Below, in pieces: positions 61,053 through 64,000 of a stretch of DNA of 64,000 nucleotides (within the stretch, counting starts at the first letter, position 1; every line of letters begins with the position of its first letter). Source of the DNA: an uncultured Eubacteriales bacterium (GTDB taxonomy: Bacteria; Bacillota; Clostridia; Lachnospirales; Lachnospiraceae). Under the pieces are notes generated by a model, which was given only the letters and a program-made list of their open reading frames with translations, was not told the DNA's origin and did not search any database. A program made the translations under genes and the position numbers. The stretch covers positions 120,745 to 184,744 of the forward strand of contig OMWY01000002.1 in assembly GCA_900314885.1 (NCBI GenBank), read 5' to 3'.

Positions 61053-63164
61053 ATGTTCGTATCGAAAGTTTTGGTTGCTGCAAATATACAATCTCAATAT
61101 GATGCTATAAATTATTTTTGTAGTGAAATGTATGAAGGCTTCAAAGAATATGGAATAGATGTGGATATCTATGACTCGAAGCATGATTTGAAAGAAGTTC
61201 TTTACAAAAAATATGACCTTGTAGTTAATGTTCAAGGTTTTATTGAAGAGGCAATGTTAAACACCTTTAGAATATCTTCGAATACGCCTGTTTTATCTAT
61301 ATTTGTGGATCATCCAATGTACCATACGGGCAGAATACTCAATTGTAACCGAACACAATTCAATGGATATTTTGACAGGAAATTTGTAAGCTTTGTTGAA
61401 AACTATTTTCCTAACACTGCTGATGTCAATATTTTCTTTCCACATGGTGGGGCTTATACTGATGATATTATACCATACGAGAACAGGGAATATGATATTG
61501 TTTTTATAGGGGGATATACGTCGCCGGATATTTCATTCCAAAGAATGATATCTAATATTTCAGGATATACCAAAGAAGTGGCAATGAGATTGGCGAAACT
61601 ATTAGTTGAAAATAGCGGTATTGCATTTGAGGATGGCATAAATTATATCTTACAAGAGGATGGAAAGTACGCGGATGGCAATAATTTTGCAAAAATTTGT
61701 AGTTTACTTACACCGGTTGATAAATTTCATAGGAATGTAAAGAGGAAGAAGATTATTGATTTCTTATCATCAAGTGGATTCAAGGTTGATGTTTATGGGA
61801 GTGGTTGGGAAAATTACGATGGAAATAAGGACAATGTTACGGTACACGATGCGATATCATATACGGAGAGTGTAGAAGTAATGCGTAACGCAAAAATTAC
61901 ATTATGCAATATTCCAAGCGTAACCGATGGTTCACATGAACGCGTATTTTCAGCTGCCGGTCTGGGTTCAATTCCTATGACTGATTACAATAACTATTTT
62001 TCTGAGCTTTTTGAAGACGAGAAGAATATTATTTTCTATGATATTAATAAGACAGATGGACTCAAAGATAAAATAGCGGGAATACTTTATGATAATGATA
62101 GAGCAGAGAAGGTTATAAAGGCCGGGAGGACAATAGGCAAGGAAAATTCATGGAGAAACCGTAGTAAGCAAATTGTTGAATTTATGAAGGGCATAGATAT
62201 TGAGAACACGTCACCTTATATTAGCGACAATGCAGGTCATGATGAATTTTCTGATTTATGTACCTTTATTGCGTCAAATAATAAGGATACCTTGTATAAT
62301 AAGGTGGTAAACAGATATCTTGCCTATGGTGATTTTGATCCTCAATTTATATCTGATTTTGAAAAATCGATGCATAATTATGCGTATTGGGGGGATATCT
62401 CTATGAATGATAAAGTTTATGATCTTATCAATAATAGATGCGATGTCCTTAAGGACAATCTCGATAGTTTCATAGAGATGTTTAATTCATTTAATGATGA
62501 GACATCAAGACTTATACTTACGAATATACTTCGAAATTGGATAACTTTCGATCCTGGTTATTTGAGTAAGTGTATGAACGTTACAAAATACAATCACTAT
62601 TTTGATAATGATATCATTATCCCCGATAAGGATGAAGTATTTGTAGACCTGGGTGCTTACACGGGTGACAGTGCTGAGGCCTTTTATAATTATTATAAGG
62701 GTCGCTACAAGAGAATATATGCTGTTGAAGCTATGCCTGATGTAGCGGCGAAATTAAGGAAAAATACTTCCTATATGCATGACGTGGAAGTCCTTGAGTA
62801 CGCTGTAGGAAAAGAAGAGGGTAAGACGTATTTCACCGTAAATGATGATTCGAGCGCCGGAAGTGTAGAAAATCATGACGGAGCAAAGATAGAAGTGAAG
62901 GTAGATTCACTTGATAACCTTATTACCGCAAAGATAACCTTTATTAAATCAGATATAGAGAAGGCTGAGTATGATATGCTTCACGGAGCTAGGAATCATA
63001 TCATTAATGATAAACCGAAGCTTGCCATTTCAGTATACCACGGCAGCGATGACTTAATCAGGATATGGGATTATATTCACAGTCTAAGATCTGATTATAA
63101 ATACTATCTCAGATATTACGGTGGTAACCTTTACCCGAACGAGATAGTACTATATTGCGTATAA
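61053..63164 (+). CDS. Glycosyltransferase-FkbM methyltransferase fusion
   Basis: 703 residues. The first 385 resemble CgeB/YkvP-type glycosyltransferases: SIFVDHPMYHTGRIL, FFPHGGAYTDDI, DIVFIGGYTSP, VDVYGSGWENYDGNKDN, LCNIPSVTDGSHERVFSAAG with the substrate-site E, and a C-terminal helix. A helical linker (about 395-530) follows, then an FkbM SAM methyltransferase (about 530-700): EVFVDLGAYTGDSAEAFY motif I, YAVEAMPDVAAKLRKN, FIKSDIEKAEYDMLHGA. One protein could thus add a sugar and O-methylate it. GGAGGG precedes the ATG. Methylated flagellin glycans are known in other bacteria; the substrate here is inferred from location. Confidence 0.86.
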   Translation: MFVSKVLVAANIQSQYDAINYFCSEMYEGFKEYGIDVDIYDSKHDLKEVLYKKYDLVVNVQGFIEEAMLNTFRISSNTPVLSIFVDHPMYHTGRILNCNRTQFNGYFDRKFVSFVENYFPNTADVNIFFPHGGAYTDDIIPYENREYDIVFIGGYTSPDISFQRMISNISGYTKEVAMRLAKLLVENSGIAFEDGINYILQEDGKYADGNNFAKICSLLTPVDKFHRNVKRKKIIDFLSSSGFKVDVYGSGWENYDGNKDNVTVHDAISYTESVEVMRNAKITLCNIPSVTDGSHERVFSAAGLGSIPMTDYNNYFSELFEDEKNIIFYDINKTDGLKDKIAGILYDNDRAEKVIKAGRTIGKENSWRNRSKQIVEFMKGIDIENTSPYISDNAGHDEFSDLCTFIASNNKDTLYNKVVNRYLAYGDFDPQFISDFEKSMHNYAYWGDISMNDKVYDLINNRCDVLKDNLDSFIEMFNSFNDETSRLILTNILRNWITFDPGYLSKCMNVTKYNHYFDNDIIIPDKDEVFVDLGAYTGDSAEAFYNYYKGRYKRIYAVEAMPDVAAKLRKNTSYMHDVEVLEYAVGKEEGKTYFTVNDDSSAGSVENHDGAKIEVKVDSLDNLITAKITFIKSDIEKAEYDMLHGARNHIINDKPKLAISVYHGSDDLIRIWDYIHSLRSDYKYYLRYYGGNLYPNEIVLYCV

Positions 63165-63216
63165 TAAATATTCACTGTTCGGTATACCACACAGGCTCCC
63201 GTTTTGCCTCCCTCCT

Positions 63217-63296
63217 ACTCCTTCCGTCGCCGCCCAATTAGGCTCCCTCCGAGAGGGAGCTGGCACGGCGTAAGCCGTGACTGAAGGAGTATTTTT
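63217..63296. terminator. Hairpin cluster and terminator after the glycosylation genes
   Basis: GGCTCCCTCCGAGAGGGAGC (63241-63260) and CACGGC-GTAA-GCCGTG (63264-63279) lie between outer arms ACTCCTTC (63217) and GAAGGAGT (63283), which leads to ATTTTTAAG. Confidence 0.75.
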
Positions 63297-63331
63297 AAGT
63301 GAGCCGGACACGGGGTTGTGCTAGAGTTCGC

Positions 63332-63805
63332 TTACTTTTTCTCGTTATATTTTCCGGTACTTTCGGATAGGTAAAACTGTGCCTTTTCCTGAGTGAGATT
63401 GTAGCGCTTTATTATCTTATCCATTATTTCGATATCCGGCACATTAAACTCACGCATGGTCTCAACAGAGCCCAGTATCTCACCCTCAGAGCGGCCTATA
63501 TTGTACTTGTCTCTACCATAGCTTTCTGTAATCTTATCCTGGTCAAATAATGTTGTCATAATGGTAAACACCTCACTTTCTTTGCTTGTAAGATATTCAC
63601 GGAGGATATCTTTTTGCTTGCATTCATTAATGAGCGTATGTACAGCTTCATTGGTGCGTCCTATTTTACGAAATGTTCTTTCACCGGTGTAGACTACATA
63701 CATCTCAGGCTTTGGAATAGCTATGGGTGCAGTCCGATACTTTTTATCAGCGAAAAGATTCGTAAACACCGAATCTTTTATTTTGATTTTTGGCTCTTTA
63801 TTCAA
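63332..63805 (-). pseudogene. Rpn/PD-(D/E)XK nuclease-family gene with internal deletion
   Basis: Starts at TTG 63805 with AGGAGAGA 6 bases ahead; 157 residues. The N-terminal NKEPKIKIKDSVFTNLFADK is that of the transposase-related PD-(D/E)XK family, but after KKY the chain jumps to RTAPIAIPKPEMYVVYTGER and then to KIGRTNEAVHTLINECKQKD, skipping the catalytic segment expected between. The C-terminus DREYLTSKESEVF-like region to ...TGKYNEKK is present. Full-length family members are about 300 residues, so at least two deletions are likely. The promoter is intact. It may still make a short protein; nuclease activity is not expected. Confidence 0.75.
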
Positions 63806-63833
63806 TGAATCTCTCCTTAGTGTTACTACACTT

Positions 63834-63862
63834 ATTATACAAGGAAACCGGAGATTCGTCAA
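63834..63862 (-). promoter_or_regulatory. Promoter of the minus-strand Rpn-like gene
   Basis: On the minus strand TTGACG (63862-63857), 17 bp, TATAAT (63839-63834). Confidence 0.75.
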
Positions 63863-63935
63863 GCTATGGCTAATATGTAATAAACGTAAATGCTTGACAT
63901 AGTTACTGTTCACAGGTAGGCTTGTAAATAAATGC

Positions 63936-63980
63936 CCGATGTCATAGAATATAGCCATAAGATGACATCGGGCTTTCGCG
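63936..63980. terminator. Hairpin near the window end
   Basis: GCCCGATGTCAT (63936) and ATGACATCGGGC (63964) form a perfect 12-bp stem, followed by TTTCG. It could end a minus- or plus-strand transcript; no gene on the right side is visible. Confidence 0.75.
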
Positions 63981-64000
63981 TTGATTTATGAATCGAAGAT

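Noticed and set aside
57853..63164. Legionaminic or pseudaminic acid synthesis cluster
   Set aside because: Only a PtmE-like nucleotidyltransferase and transferases are present; no synthase, epimerase or CMP-transferase genes.

Overview
The window looks like a chromosomal segment of a motile, anaerobic, low-to-mid GC Firmicute, most likely a Lachnospiraceae member (Butyrivibrio/Roseburia-like; genus not resolved). The reasons are strong AGGAGG ribosome sites, sigma-A promoters with 17-bp spacers, a SigD-type flagellin promoter, Opp transport and Ig-like secreted proteins, a DUF4869 gene, a FeoB-associated Cys-rich protein, and a tmRNA tag ending in ALAA. Most genes are on the + strand.

Layout. 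1-3413: heterodimeric ABC exporter (first gene cut by the window edge). 3547-4692: membrane diguanylate cyclase. 4749-10835: oppABCDF operon with a terminator-like hairpin in the oppA leader. 10925-14618: A/T-rich restriction-modification cassette, five overlapping genes (ribbon-helix-helix protein, Vsr-like nickase, M.HpaII-like methylase, R.HpaII-like endonuclease, second C5 methylase) behind a perfect consensus promoter. 14640-16571: a zone of decay with DUF4869 and its truncated neighbour, a Cys-rich membrane protein, a sigma factor fused by deletion to the tail of its probable partner, and a convergent RNA pair resembling a type I toxin-antitoxin locus whose toxin frame is replaced by hairpins. 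16666-20246: recA, recX, tRNA-Leu(CAG), coaD, cytidylate-kinase-like gene. 20253-25356: MacB-like ABC operon with two surface-type proteins. 25405-26286: small antitoxin-like genes and a palindromic repeat. 26310-34650: clpB, tyrS, an overlapping secreted transglutaminase-like protein, a HAD hydrolase, an AAA-ATPase/nuclease. 34674-38993: a 1439-residue Ig-like secreted protein. 39110-45635: recN and the glycolytic run gap-pgk-tpiA-gpmI. 45640-49780: secG, rnr, smpB, cold-shock gene and tmRNA, together a ribosome-rescue and RNA-decay group. 49802-53551: CorC-type transporter, acyltransferase, RlmI-like methylase. 53631-55237: chemotaxis receptor with a deleted sensor. 55313-55682: decayed nuclease-family gene. 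55764-63164: flagellin behind a SigD promoter and a long structured leader, followed by genes that look like a flagellin-glycosylation set (Maf, CBS-nucleotidyltransferase, glycosyltransferase-FkbM fusion). 63332-63805: internally deleted Rpn/PD-(D/E)XK gene on the minus strand.

Two themes cut across genes. First, intergenic space is full of perfect hairpins closed by C-GAA-G or C-GTA-G triloops. Second, a roughly 66-bp palindromic element with identical 21-bp arms but different centres occurs twice, with a related third copy. The structures were read by eye; family names rest on recognised motifs and memory of family sequences, not on searches.
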